Source of the DNA: G039029935 sp039029935 | GTDB lineage: Bacteria; Chloroflexota; Anaerolineae; Caldilineales; Caldilineaceae | Direction: 5' to 3' | Length of the DNA: 8,557 nucleotides | Assembly: GCA_039029935.1 (NCBI GenBank) | Contig: JBCCFC010000564.1 | Coordinates: 1-8,557 of the forward strand | In this document: piece after piece, positions 1 through 6,461 of the stretch | How the letters are laid out: the number at the start of each line of letters is the position of its first letter | How positions within the stretch are numbered: position 1 is the first letter of the stretch | Translations under genes and position numbers: made by a program | The notes under the pieces: model-generated | Database searches by the model: none | The model's input: the letters and a program-made list of their open reading frames with translations, nothing else | Told to the model about the DNA's origin: nothing

Positions 1-2
1 CT

Positions 3-101
3 CGCACCTCCCGGCATTGTCTCAGACCAAGTCCCCTTGCGGATTCCGTTTCTCAAATGATTGGCCACTTGTTCTGCCGCGTTGAGAATTTGAAGATTTG
101 A
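3..101 (+). pseudogene. Probable out-of-frame upstream part of the AAA-ATPase-like remnant
   Basis: Frame 3 is open from base 3 to a TGA at 99-101. Its last residues before the stop read FCRVENLK (72-95). Joined to the next frame at GAT (95-97) this gives F-C-R-V-E-N-L-K-D-L-T-W-H-P. That fits the stretch F-S-x-L-N-N-L-x-D-L-T which, from memory, precedes the C-G-[YF]-[ST]-E motif in AAA-ATPase-like (DUF1703-type) proteins. The frame used downstream has a TGA at 83-85, so it cannot itself continue upstream. A one-base loss near 93-97 would explain this. Residues further upstream in frame 3 do not clearly match the family, so the extent of the homologous part is uncertain. A sequencing error or assembly edge could also produce it. 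Confidence 0.35.
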
Positions 102-730
102 CATGGCACCCCAACGTCAGTGATCTGTGTGGTTTTAGCGAGGCCGAAGTAAAAGACTTGTTATCACAGACAATTGCGGAGTGTCAAGTACCCGATGATA
201 TCCCAAGCAAGGCTGTATGGGAAGTGCAGATTCTTGAACATATGCGCCAATTTTATAATGGTTCGCGTTTCCTTACACAAACTCGCCAAGGTAATGTTGA
301 AGAGGTTGATAAAGTCTATAATCCAACACTGACGTTTTTCTTTTTGAAATGGTTTCAATATTTTTGCGGCTATCCCGAAGAGGTGATGGATGATAACTTA
401 CGACCTGATGAGAATAAGTTAGCCTATCTTGCTGGACACAAACAAGGGAAGTCACTGTTGATGGATGCATTGCAGGCGACGGGCGAGGTGAGTGTTTCCA
501 CACTGCATAAGCGCTTTGGGGTGGGAGATTTGTTCACAGATGATCAACAGCGCGAAAATCTAGCCGTTCTCCTCACATACCTTGGCGGATTGACGGTGAG
601 CGGTCGCACTGAAACGGGAAATGTGCGCTTGGAAATTCCTAATTTGGTCATGCGCCAGCTTTATGCAGGACGTGCATTAAAAATGATGACCAAGGAAAGT
701 GCTACGCTAAGGGTGAAGGGTGAAGTTTGA
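98..730 (+). CDS. Truncated AAA-ATPase-like / PD-(D/E)XK family protein fragment, likely a pseudogene
   Basis: This 210-residue frame resembles the middle of the AAA-ATPase-like family (proteins of about 500-600 residues with an N-terminal P-loop domain and a C-terminal PD-(D/E)XK nuclease-like domain). Matching landmarks are LCGFSEAEV (residues 10-18), VYNPTLTFFFLKWFQ (73-87), a DDNLRPDENKLAYL segment (about 98-111), and LLTYLGGLTV with IPNLVMRQLY (about 158-189). There is no Walker A or B motif, because the fragment begins after that region, and it ends about 20 residues after IPNLV, before the nuclease domain. The first possible start is TTG at 98, with no convincing ribosome binding site. 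The frame overlaps the start of cobS by 11 bases. The cellular role of the full-length family is poorly known. With both functional domains missing I regard it as a decayed remnant, although a small expressed protein cannot be excluded. Confidence 0.6.
   Translation: MTWHPNVSDLCGFSEAEVKDLLSQTIAECQVPDDIPSKAVWEVQILEHMRQFYNGSRFLTQTRQGNVEEVDKVYNPTLTFFFLKWFQYFCGYPEEVMDDNLRPDENKLAYLAGHKQGKSLLMDALQATGEVSVSTLHKRFGVGDLFTDDQQRENLAVLLTYLGGLTVSGRTETGNVRLEIPNLVMRQLYAGRALKMMTKESATLRVKGEV
709..713 (+). promoter_or_regulatory. Ribosome binding site supporting the GTG start of cobS
   Basis: AAGGG lies 6 bases before the GTG at 720. This favours that start over the in-frame GTG at 735, whose nearest purine-rich stretch (716-720) is 14 bases away. 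The site sits inside the end of the upstream remnant frame. Confidence 0.4.
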
Positions 731-1490
731 AATCGTGAAAGCAGCCTTCGCCGCGATAGGTTTTTTAACTGTTCTACCTGTCCCTAGCGTGATGTTGCCA
801 CCAGAGGAAATGGGACGCGCCAGCCGTTGGTTTCCGGCAATTGGGTTGTTCATGGGCGTGATCTTACTGGCGGCTTATTGGGGCGGGCAAATCATTTTTC
901 CGTCATTGGTAACAGCCACGTTGGTTGTCACCATCTGGGCAGCACTCACAGGGGGACTGCACCTAGATGGATTCTGTGACTGTTGTGATGCGTTGCTGGT
1001 CCCTGTCTCCGTTGAGCGACGGCTGGAGATCATGAAAGACCCGCGTGTGGGGGCATTTGCGGCGATAGGCTTGGTCCTGTTCTTGATGTTGAAAGTCAGT
1101 TCGGTCTATGCACTGTTGCAAACTGGGCGGCTGTGGATAGCACTGCTGTTGGTGCCGACATGGGCGCGGTGGATGTTACTCTTGGTGGCTCGTCAGCCAC
1201 ACGCCAAGACGACCGGAATGGGGGCAACCTTTGCCAGCGGCATTACACCGTCAACCGTGGGGATGGCTTTGATTTTACCAATGGGTCTGTTGTGCTATAC
1301 TACTGTCTTCGCTGGCTACATCTCTAGCATCCTCTGGATCATTGGTGGATTGCTCATGGTGTGGTTGTTGACCCGTGCGGTGCATAAACGATTGGGTGGT
1401 ATGACGGGCGATGTCTATGGCCTTGTTGTAGAGGTGAGTGAATTGACGATGTTGATTTGTGCGAGCGCATCGTTTAGTTCTGTGATGTGA
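720..1490 (+). CDS. cobS: Adenosylcobinamide-GDP ribazoletransferase (cobalamin synthase CobS)
   Basis: CobS is an integral membrane enzyme that joins adenosylcobinamide-GDP to alpha-ribazole (or its phosphate), closing the nucleotide loop of vitamin B12. The 256 residues match the usual family length of about 250. Visible landmarks are the N-terminal FLTVLPVP (residues 15-22), TGGLHLDGFCDCCDALL (77-93) with the conserved aspartates of the HLDG-x-x-D-x-x-D metal-binding motif (D83, D87, D90), IMKDPRVGAF (104-113) and LGGMTGDVYG (225-234) followed by a conserved-type EVSEL. Several hydrophobic membrane segments lie between them. The usual motif reads HLDGLADxxD; here C86, C88 and C89 cluster among the aspartates. 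The start is GTG at 720, backed by AAGGG at 709-713. No other cob gene (cobU, cobT, cobC) is in the window, so this is an isolated copy or the last gene of a set that lay further upstream and was disrupted. Confidence 0.93.
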   Translation: MKFEIVKAAFAAIGFLTVLPVPSVMLPPEEMGRASRWFPAIGLFMGVILLAAYWGGQIIFPSLVTATLVVTIWAALTGGLHLDGFCDCCDALLVPVSVERRLEIMKDPRVGAFAAIGLVLFLMLKVSSVYALLQTGRLWIALLLVPTWARWMLLLVARQPHAKTTGMGATFASGITPSTVGMALILPMGLLCYTTVFAGYISSILWIIGGLLMVWLLTRAVHKRLGGMTGDVYGLVVEVSELTMLICASASFSSVM

Positions 1491-1506
1491 TTGTTGTGGA
1501 ATGGAT

Positions 1507-1512
1507 AAGGAG
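1507..1512 (+). promoter_or_regulatory. Ribosome binding site that decides the methyltransferase start
   Basis: AAGGAG ends 11 bases before ATG at 1524. The longer reading from GTG at 1512 would overlap this site, so ATG 1524 is the better start. Confidence 0.55.
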
Positions 1513-1523
1513 TGGGTAAAAAT

Positions 1524-2339
1524 ATGGCTCAGATATCTTTGCCAAAAACAAGATTTGATGACGAAGCAGATGTCTTTGATAAACGCACCGGGTTGTCAGA
1601 TACAGTTGCACAGAACATTGCCCAAATTATTGCCGAGACTATCCAGCCAACTGAACATCATCAAATTCTGGAAATTGGTGCTGGGACAGGCGAAATTGGT
1701 ATCCATCTGAGCCAGCTAGGGGCAGCGTATGTTGGCATGGACTTATCTCGCCCGATGTTGGATGTGTTTGAGGGACGCGTCTCATCTTTGGGTGAACGTG
1801 TTCGACTGGTTCAGGCCGATGCCAATGAACAGTGGCCTGCGCCCGACCAGTCTGTGAATATCATTTTTAGCTCGCGTGCACTGCACCTGTTTGGCGTTGA
1901 GCATATCATTGGGGAGTTCATGCGTGTTGGCGCAGGGGACTACGCCGTACTGCTGATTGGGCGGGTATTGCGCGACAAGCAAAGTGTCAAGCAAAAGCTG
2001 CGGCGAAAGATGCTAGCCTTGGTAGAATCGCATGGGATTCAAGGCAATCTTGGACGGGGGCATAGCAAACAACTCATTAACACATGTGTCAAGCGGGGGA
2101 TGTCTCGCTTTGATCCGCACGTTGCCGCAAGTTGGGCTGTCAGCAGCGCACCCATCGACTCAATCAACTCGTGGGAGACAAAGCCCGGGCTGGCGGGTCG
2201 TGAAATGGATAGGACTGTCAAACAAGATATTCTTTCTCAGCTACGCGTGTGGGCAGAAGGTGAATATGGACAATTGGATCAGCCAATCCAATCCGAAGAG
2301 CAATACATTGTGGAAGGGGTGTGGCTGCATCAACAATAA
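1524..2339 (+). CDS. Class I SAM-dependent methyltransferase, substrate unknown
   Basis: A 271-residue soluble protein with a Rossmann-type methyltransferase domain in its first half. Motif I is ILEIGAGTGEIGIHL (residues 48-62), with the acidic E50 and the glycine loop that binds S-adenosylmethionine. Strand 2 ends in GMDLS (71-75), where D73 should contact the ribose. VRLVQADANEQWP (93-105) supplies the acidic motif for the adenine, and VNIIFSSRALHLF (111-123) is the post-motif strand with the aromatic/His loop. Residues 150-271 form a basic then mixed helical C-terminal part that I do not recognise; it should determine the substrate. No membrane segment or signal is seen. It lies 33 bases after cobS and 14 before modA, so co-transcription is likely. 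Nothing in the sequence identifies the substrate. It lacks the appearance of the CobI/CobJ-type tetrapyrrole methylases (a different fold), so a direct B12 role is not supported. Confidence 0.82.
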   Translation: MAQISLPKTRFDDEADVFDKRTGLSDTVAQNIAQIIAETIQPTEHHQILEIGAGTGEIGIHLSQLGAAYVGMDLSRPMLDVFEGRVSSLGERVRLVQADANEQWPAPDQSVNIIFSSRALHLFGVEHIIGEFMRVGAGDYAVLLIGRVLRDKQSVKQKLRRKMLALVESHGIQGNLGRGHSKQLINTCVKRGMSRFDPHVAASWAVSSAPIDSINSWETKPGLAGREMDRTVKQDILSQLRVWAEGEYGQLDQPIQSEEQYIVEGVWLHQQ

Positions 2340-2353
2340 AGAATCGCTAAACT

Positions 2354-3208
2354 ATGCAACGTATATTTAGCAAATGGCCGGGCTGGATCATCACGCTATT
2401 GATCTTCCTTTTGATGGGGTGTGCTGGCAACCGATCAACAGACGCTGGTGCGCAGTCCCAGGAAATCACTGTCTTTGCAGCTTCGTCCTTGACAGATGCG
2501 TTTCAAGCGTTGAGAGAAACGTTTGAAGCACGAAATCCAGATACTCGCGTTATTTTGCACTTTGCTGGGTCATCTCAACTGGCAGCACAACTACGTGAAG
2601 GTATCCCGGCGGATGTATTTGCTTCGGCGAACAGTATGCAAATGCAGGCGGTGGTTGATGAGGGGCGGGTGAAGGCTGGCACGGACAAACTCTTTGTGTC
2701 CAATCAACTCGCCGTGATTATGCCTGCGGATAATCCATCTGGGATCATGACCTTAGTCGACCTGACCAAATCAGGGATACAGATGGTCTTGGCATCACCT
2801 AATGTGCCTGTGCGCACCTATACAGATGAATTTGTTGCAGCTATGGGCAAAGAGTTTCAGACGCAATTTTACAACAATCTAGTATCAGAAGAAGAGAATG
2901 TGCGGCAGATTGTGGCCAAGGTTGCTTTGGGTGAGGCTGATGTCGGTGTTGTTTATATATCGGATGTGACACCGGATGTGGTAGGCCGTTTACAACAGCT
3001 TAAAATTCCAGATAGACAAAATGTGATTGCGACATATCCAATTGCACCGCTGGCTGATACGGCACACCCAGAACTGGCCCAAAGGTTTATTGACTTTACA
3101 CTGAGTACAACAGGGCAGGACATTTTATTTCGGTGGGGGTTTGGTCCACCACCCACACAGATAGGACAGCATGAAGGGACGTTTACAGCAACATTGGATA
3201 CACCCTGA
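2354..3208 (+). CDS. modA: Molybdate-binding lipoprotein ModA
   Basis: Extracytoplasmic receptor of a molybdate (possibly tungstate) ABC importer. The 284 residues begin with a short signal: one hydrophobic stretch (11-22) ending in the lipobox LMGC, so C23 is predicted to be lipidated. After a short Ser/Thr-rich linker come the ModA landmarks: ITVFAASSL (38-46) and AGSS (71-74), supplying oxyanion-binding serines; IPADVFASA (84-92); SPNVPVRTYTDEF (148-160), which replaces the commoner VPAGxYA; EENVRQIVAKVALGEADVGVVYISD (180-204); and a C-terminal GQDILFRWGF (254-263). V183 and Y201 align with the E. coli ModA ligand residues V152 and Y170, with the same spacing. The ATG at 2354 has only a weak upstream purine stretch, but the signal peptide fits this start. 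It overlaps modB by 38 bases. The strongest alternative is a related tungstate/molybdate receptor; AASSL and ENVR favour ModA. Confidence 0.93.
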   Translation: MQRIFSKWPGWIITLLIFLLMGCAGNRSTDAGAQSQEITVFAASSLTDAFQALRETFEARNPDTRVILHFAGSSQLAAQLREGIPADVFASANSMQMQAVVDEGRVKAGTDKLFVSNQLAVIMPADNPSGIMTLVDLTKSGIQMVLASPNVPVRTYTDEFVAAMGKEFQTQFYNNLVSEEENVRQIVAKVALGEADVGVVYISDVTPDVVGRLQQLKIPDRQNVIATYPIAPLADTAHPELAQRFIDFTLSTTGQDILFRWGFGPPPTQIGQHEGTFTATLDTP

Positions 3209-4124
3209 TTTTTGGCAAGAGCGCGCTTTTTCCCTATTCACCCTGATTCTTGCTGGCATCATGTTTCTATTCTTAACGCTGCCGTTTATTGCCCTGGTCT
3301 GGCGGGCTATTACCCTGAGTGGACAGATAGTGGGCGACATTACACCGATTCTGTCGGCCATGATGCTAAGTTTGGGGACAACGGCAGTGACATTGGCCGC
3401 AACTATCCTCTTTGGCACACCGTTGGCCTATCTACTGGCTCGTCATCACTTCCCATTCAAACGACTTTTTACCATCTTTATCGAGATACCCATTGTTATG
3501 CCACCTATTGTTGCTGGGTTAGGTCTTCTTTCTGCTTTTGGCAGACGAGGGTTGCTAGGACAGCCACTTTCTATATTGAATATAACCATTACCTTCACCG
3601 CCATTGCCGTTGTCATCGCCCAACTATTTGTGTCCGCGCCGTTTTATATACGCGCTGCACAAACACGCTTTGAAGCATTACCACGCTCCTATGAAGAAGC
3701 GGCGGCAGTGGATGGAGCCAATCGCTGGATCATCTTCTGGTATGTTATACTGCCACAAAGCAGACGTGCATTGTTGGCAGGCCTGATTCTGAGTTGGGCG
3801 CGTGCCTTGGGGGAATTTGGTGCGACAATTTTATTTGCGGGTAATCTGCAAGGGCGTACACAGACCATGCCACTGTTGGTTTATGGAGCCTTAGAGCAGG
3901 ACCTACGTGTCACCTTTGTGACGGCCTTAATTCTACTGGGGCTGGCCGTTGTTGCCTTTGCCACAACCCGTTGGCTGGTTGGGGTAGATGATGAGGAGAC
4001 AGGGTTACTCGGTAGTTTGCAGCGCATTCGTCACATGGTTCAAGGAACGCGGCGCACAAGCATGTCTACCAATGTGGTTTCGTCCTGTTCAACCAAGCTA
4101 TATGGTAAAGTGCGTACCAACTGA
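3171..4124 (+). CDS. modB: Molybdate ABC transporter permease ModB
   Basis: Inner-membrane channel subunit of the molybdate importer, 317 residues. Hydrophobic segments lie at about 21-46, 60-88, 102-124, 138-160, 200-222 and 245-269. The cytoplasmic EAA loop, which docks the ATPase, is EEAAAVDGANRWIIFWYVILPQS (175-197), with the expected EAA, glycine and I-LP spacing. ARALGEFGATILFAGN (210-225) and the following TQTMPLLVYGALE are typical of ModB. PIVMPPIVAGLGLL (107-120) is also characteristic. The start ATG at 3171 has AGGA at 3163-3166 and lies inside the end of modA, which suggests translational coupling. After the last membrane segment there is an extra tail of roughly 45 residues (from about 273), hydrophilic and ending in a Ser/Thr-rich stretch, whereas many ModB proteins stop near the membrane. 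No modC follows, although the docking loop is intact, so an ATPase encoded elsewhere would be required. Confidence 0.92.
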   Translation: MKGRLQQHWIHPDFWQERAFSLFTLILAGIMFLFLTLPFIALVWRAITLSGQIVGDITPILSAMMLSLGTTAVTLAATILFGTPLAYLLARHHFPFKRLFTIFIEIPIVMPPIVAGLGLLSAFGRRGLLGQPLSILNITITFTAIAVVIAQLFVSAPFYIRAAQTRFEALPRSYEEAAAVDGANRWIIFWYVILPQSRRALLAGLILSWARALGEFGATILFAGNLQGRTQTMPLLVYGALEQDLRVTFVTALILLGLAVVAFATTRWLVGVDDEETGLLGSLQRIRHMVQGTRRTSMSTNVVSSCSTKLYGKVRTN

Positions 4125-4139
4125 TCAATTTTTCTGCGT

Positions 4140-4147
4140 AGGAGGTG
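4140..4147 (+). promoter_or_regulatory. Strong ribosome binding site for the ABC exporter gene
   Basis: AGGAGGTG, close to a full match to the anti-Shine-Dalgarno complement, ends 8 bases before ATG at 4156. It is the strongest such site in the window. It firmly supports the long form of the protein, including its unusual N-terminal extension. Confidence 0.7.
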
Positions 4148-4155
4148 TTTGAGCT

Positions 4156-6429
4156 ATGCGTTCATTACAAACGTTCATCAAATGGCCTTGGTCTAAACAA
4201 AAAAAAGAAGAATCAAATCTTGTCAATGTGTTAAGTGATATAGACAGACAGAAGCCCATTGAAAAGATTGTAGAGGCAACGAAAAAAAGCGAACACCCAC
4301 AAGGGGAAGTATTTCAAATCGACTTAGCCTCGAAAACCGTTGGGGCACAGAGACAAACAGTGTTATCAGAGATAGGCTCTGCTTTAGAGTCTGAGTCATC
4401 TGCTGTCAAGATTCAGTTGGCGGGTACGGATGGTGTCGCGGAAATTGTGGTTGAAAAAGAGCCAACGCCGCAAGGTCGTGGACAAGGGAAAGGCTCAGGG
4501 CAGGGGCATAGACAGGGGCAAGGCTCAGGTCAGGGGAGTGGTCAGGGGCAAAAAAATGAGCTGGTAGGCCGAGGCTCAGGTCAGGGGCAAGGGGTCGGGA
4601 ATGCGCTGGCAGGCCGAGGTCCTGGTAGTGGGCAGGCGCTTGGTCGAGGGCTTGGTCGAGGACGGAAAAAAGGTAGTCTGCGTGATGGGTTTCGCTATGT
4701 ACGCATCTATTGGAAGCCTTATGTCGGCACGGCATCCCTCATCATCGGCTGTCAAATGGCCTATAAAGTGTTCCAAACATTCTTTGCACTGAGCCTCAAG
4801 GTAATCGTTGACAGTGCTCTTGCCGCCACTGCTGCCAGCGCAGTCATCCCGCTATTGACTGGGTTACTTCTTGGTTTTCCCATCGCCGTTGCCCTCGCTT
4901 TGGTGGGTGAGCGTCTGACAGCACGCACAAGCAGCCGTCTGATGAACGATATTCGTACCGATATTTACAAGCATCTCCAACGGCTACCCATCGAATTTTA
5001 TACAAAGACACAGTTGGGTGACATTATTGCGCGTTTCTCTACGGACCTTTTTGTCATCGAGCGTGGTGTGGCCCTGCGTTTTGTGCCAGGTGTTGTGGCG
5101 ACTGGCAGTGTACTCCTCAACCTGCCGATTTTGCTATGGATTAACGTGCCGCTTGCCTTAGGTACGATTGCGACCCTACCGATGGTCTATTGGGTTGTTG
5201 AACAGTTAACCCCACGTGCCGCAGAGTCAAATTACCAATTCAAACGGAGCGAAGCCCAGCTCATCAACACGGTGCAAGAGAATGTGCGAGCCCAGCAACT
5301 GATTCGCAGTTTTCGCATGGTTCCGCAGATGACGAACCGCTTTGAGGATGAACTCTCTAGCATCGAGGATACCAATACAGAGGCCAACTTTGACCGTGCC
5401 TTGGTCGAAAATGGGGCCAATATGTCACTGATGCTTGTTCAGCTATTTGCGACCATTGCTGGCGCAGCACTTACCCTTGGCGGAGCAATGAGTGTCGGCT
5501 CACTGATCGCCTTCACCAGCGTTTTGGCGGTAGTCAATCAAGATTTGTATGATTTGTTCCGACGAACCCTGCCTCAATTGGTGGCAGCAACGGGTGGCAT
5601 CAGGCGGGTGGAAGAGTTGCTCAACGAAAAGGCCACGATTGTGGATGCTACCTATGCCGTTGTCCTACCCCCATTCCAAAACAATATCCGCTTTAACAAT
5701 GTCACCTTCTCCTATGATGGCAAACGGAATCATCTGTCGGAGATTGACCTAGACATTCAAGCTGGGCAAACGGTTGCCTTTGTTGGGCCAAGTGGTAGCG
5801 GCAAAAGCACGATTGTCAATCTCCTCTTGCGTTTTTATGATGTCAATCGTGGCAAAATCACGGTCGATGGTGTGGATATACGTGATGTTCAACAGGAATC
5901 GTTGCGCAGTCAAATGGGTATTGTCTTACAGGATACCTTCCTCTTCAATGCCACCATCGAAGAAAACATCCGTATCGTCAAGCCAGATGCCACCCAAGCC
6001 GAGGTGATGGCCGCCGCTACGGTCGCCGAGCTACATGACTTTATCATGACTTTGCCGCAAGGCTATCAAACGACAGTTGGGGAATCGGGGGGACAGATTT
6101 CGGGGGGGCAACGCCAGCGTATTGCCATCGCCCGTGCTATGCTCTGTAACCCACGCATTTTGGTGCTGGATGAGGCGACATCATCCTTAGATGCCGAAAT
6201 CGCCGCCTCGATTCAAGCAACACTCGAACGCATCGCCCAAAATCGAACCGTCATCTCCATCACACACCACCTGCCCTTTGCCGTCAACGCCGACAAAATC
6301 TTTGTCCTGAATGAGGGACGTATTGTGGAATGCGGCCCCCACGAAACATTGTTGGCAGAACAGGGACTATACACACATCTATGGGAGACACAAGTTCATC
6401 AGCACCGGATGTTAACGGTTGATGATTAA
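4156..6429 (+). CDS. ABC exporter half-transporter (membrane plus ATPase domain) with Gly/Gln-rich N-terminal extension
   Basis: A 757-residue protein fusing an exporter-type transmembrane domain to a nucleotide-binding domain; it would act as a dimer in the cytoplasmic membrane. Residues 1-173 are an extension not usual in the family: a charged start, a small possible beta-alpha-beta-beta unit (51-100) and a Gly/Gln/Arg-rich repeat (107-172). The membrane domain spans about 180-470, including the intracellular-loop stretch LPIEFYTKTQLGDIIARFSTD (277-297). The ATPase domain has A-loop Y520, Walker A GPSGSGKST (544-552), Q592, signature ISGGQ (648-652, usually LSGGQ), Walker B ILVLDE (668-673) with catalytic E673, D-loop SSLD (676-679) and switch H704. 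All catalytic residues are present, so it should hydrolyse ATP. The substrate cannot be told; lipids, peptides and drugs are all known for relatives. It follows modB by 31 bases in the slot where modC is expected, but its fused membrane domain argues against it powering ModB. Confidence 0.9.
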   Translation: MRSLQTFIKWPWSKQKKEESNLVNVLSDIDRQKPIEKIVEATKKSEHPQGEVFQIDLASKTVGAQRQTVLSEIGSALESESSAVKIQLAGTDGVAEIVVEKEPTPQGRGQGKGSGQGHRQGQGSGQGSGQGQKNELVGRGSGQGQGVGNALAGRGPGSGQALGRGLGRGRKKGSLRDGFRYVRIYWKPYVGTASLIIGCQMAYKVFQTFFALSLKVIVDSALAATAASAVIPLLTGLLLGFPIAVALALVGERLTARTSSRLMNDIRTDIYKHLQRLPIEFYTKTQLGDIIARFSTDLFVIERGVALRFVPGVVATGSVLLNLPILLWINVPLALGTIATLPMVYWVVEQLTPRAAESNYQFKRSEAQLINTVQENVRAQQLIRSFRMVPQMTNRFEDELSSIEDTNTEANFDRALVENGANMSLMLVQLFATIAGAALTLGGAMSVGSLIAFTSVLAVVNQDLYDLFRRTLPQLVAATGGIRRVEELLNEKATIVDATYAVVLPPFQNNIRFNNVTFSYDGKRNHLSEIDLDIQAGQTVAFVGPSGSGKSTIVNLLLRFYDVNRGKITVDGVDIRDVQQESLRSQMGIVLQDTFLFNATIEENIRIVKPDATQAEVMAAATVAELHDFIMTLPQGYQTTVGESGGQISGGQRQRIAIARAMLCNPRILVLDEATSSLDAEIAASIQATLERIAQNRTVISITHHLPFAVNADKIFVLNEGRIVECGPHETLLAEQGLYTHLWETQVHQHRMLTVDD
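4474..4671 (+). repeat. In-frame imperfect repeats coding a Gly/Gln/Arg-rich segment
   Basis: This stretch codes for residues 107-172 of the ABC exporter. CAGGGGCA occurs at 4501, 4513, 4543 and 4582, and a variant at 4531; all offsets are multiples of three, so each copy is read as Gln-Gly. The 16-mer AGGCTCAGGTCAGGGG is found at 4521-4536 and exactly again at 4572-4587. A longer unit around GGYAGGCCGAGG recurs 45 bases apart (4563 and 4608), and GCTTGGTCGAGG is a perfect tandem pair at 4638-4661. The pattern looks like expansion by slippage or unequal exchange that kept the reading frame. The encoded segment is predicted to be disordered and basic. Confidence 0.85.
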
Positions 6430-6445
6430 AAAATTCACTTGTAAT
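6419..6445 (+). promoter_or_regulatory. Weak candidate promoter before the solute-binding protein gene
   Basis: TTGATG (6419-6424) and TGTAAT (6440-6445) resemble -35 and -10 boxes with a 15-base spacer, shorter than the ideal 17. The A/T-rich context around the stop codon of the exporter gene makes chance matches likely. Read-through from the upstream genes is an equally good explanation for expression. Confidence 0.18.
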
Positions 6446-6450
6446 TGATA

Positions 6451-6456
6451 GAGGGA
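6451..6456 (+). promoter_or_regulatory. Ribosome binding site for the solute-binding lipoprotein gene
   Basis: GAGGGA ends 5 bases before ATG at 6462. It supports that start, which places the twin-arginine signal at the expected distance from the N-terminus. Confidence 0.5.
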
Positions 6457-6461
6457 ATCTT

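Noticed and set aside
1512..1523. GTG 1512 as methyltransferase start
   Set aside because: It would place the start codon on top of the AAGGAG site; ATG 1524 is correctly spaced.
1501..1710. 69-codon + frame beginning ATG 1501 ahead of the methyltransferase
   Set aside because: It overlaps the methyltransferase motif I region in another frame, and no ribosome binding site precedes it; the AAGGAG lies inside it and serves ATG 1524.
3212..3673. 153-codon + frame inside modB
   Set aside because: ModB in the overlapping frame has full family motifs and membrane segments; this product has no recognisable features.
4125..4155. Terminator between modB and the exporter gene
   Set aside because: There is a T-run but no hairpin before it; the gap is short and holds a strong ribosome binding site.
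4474..4671. CRISPR-like or regulatory DNA repeat array
   Set aside because: Units are short, irregular and strictly in codon frame, and there are no regular spacers; a protein-coding low-complexity repeat explains it.
4406..4735. Open antisense frame opposite the exporter extension
   Set aside because: It is the reverse reading of the Gly/Gln-coding repeat, rich in Ala/Pro/Leu/His by composition, with no supporting start site; a shadow of the real gene.
4156..6429. Exporter gene as a misnamed modC
   Set aside because: It has a complete exporter-type membrane domain before the ATPase domain and no C-terminal TOBE-like region after it, unlike ModC.
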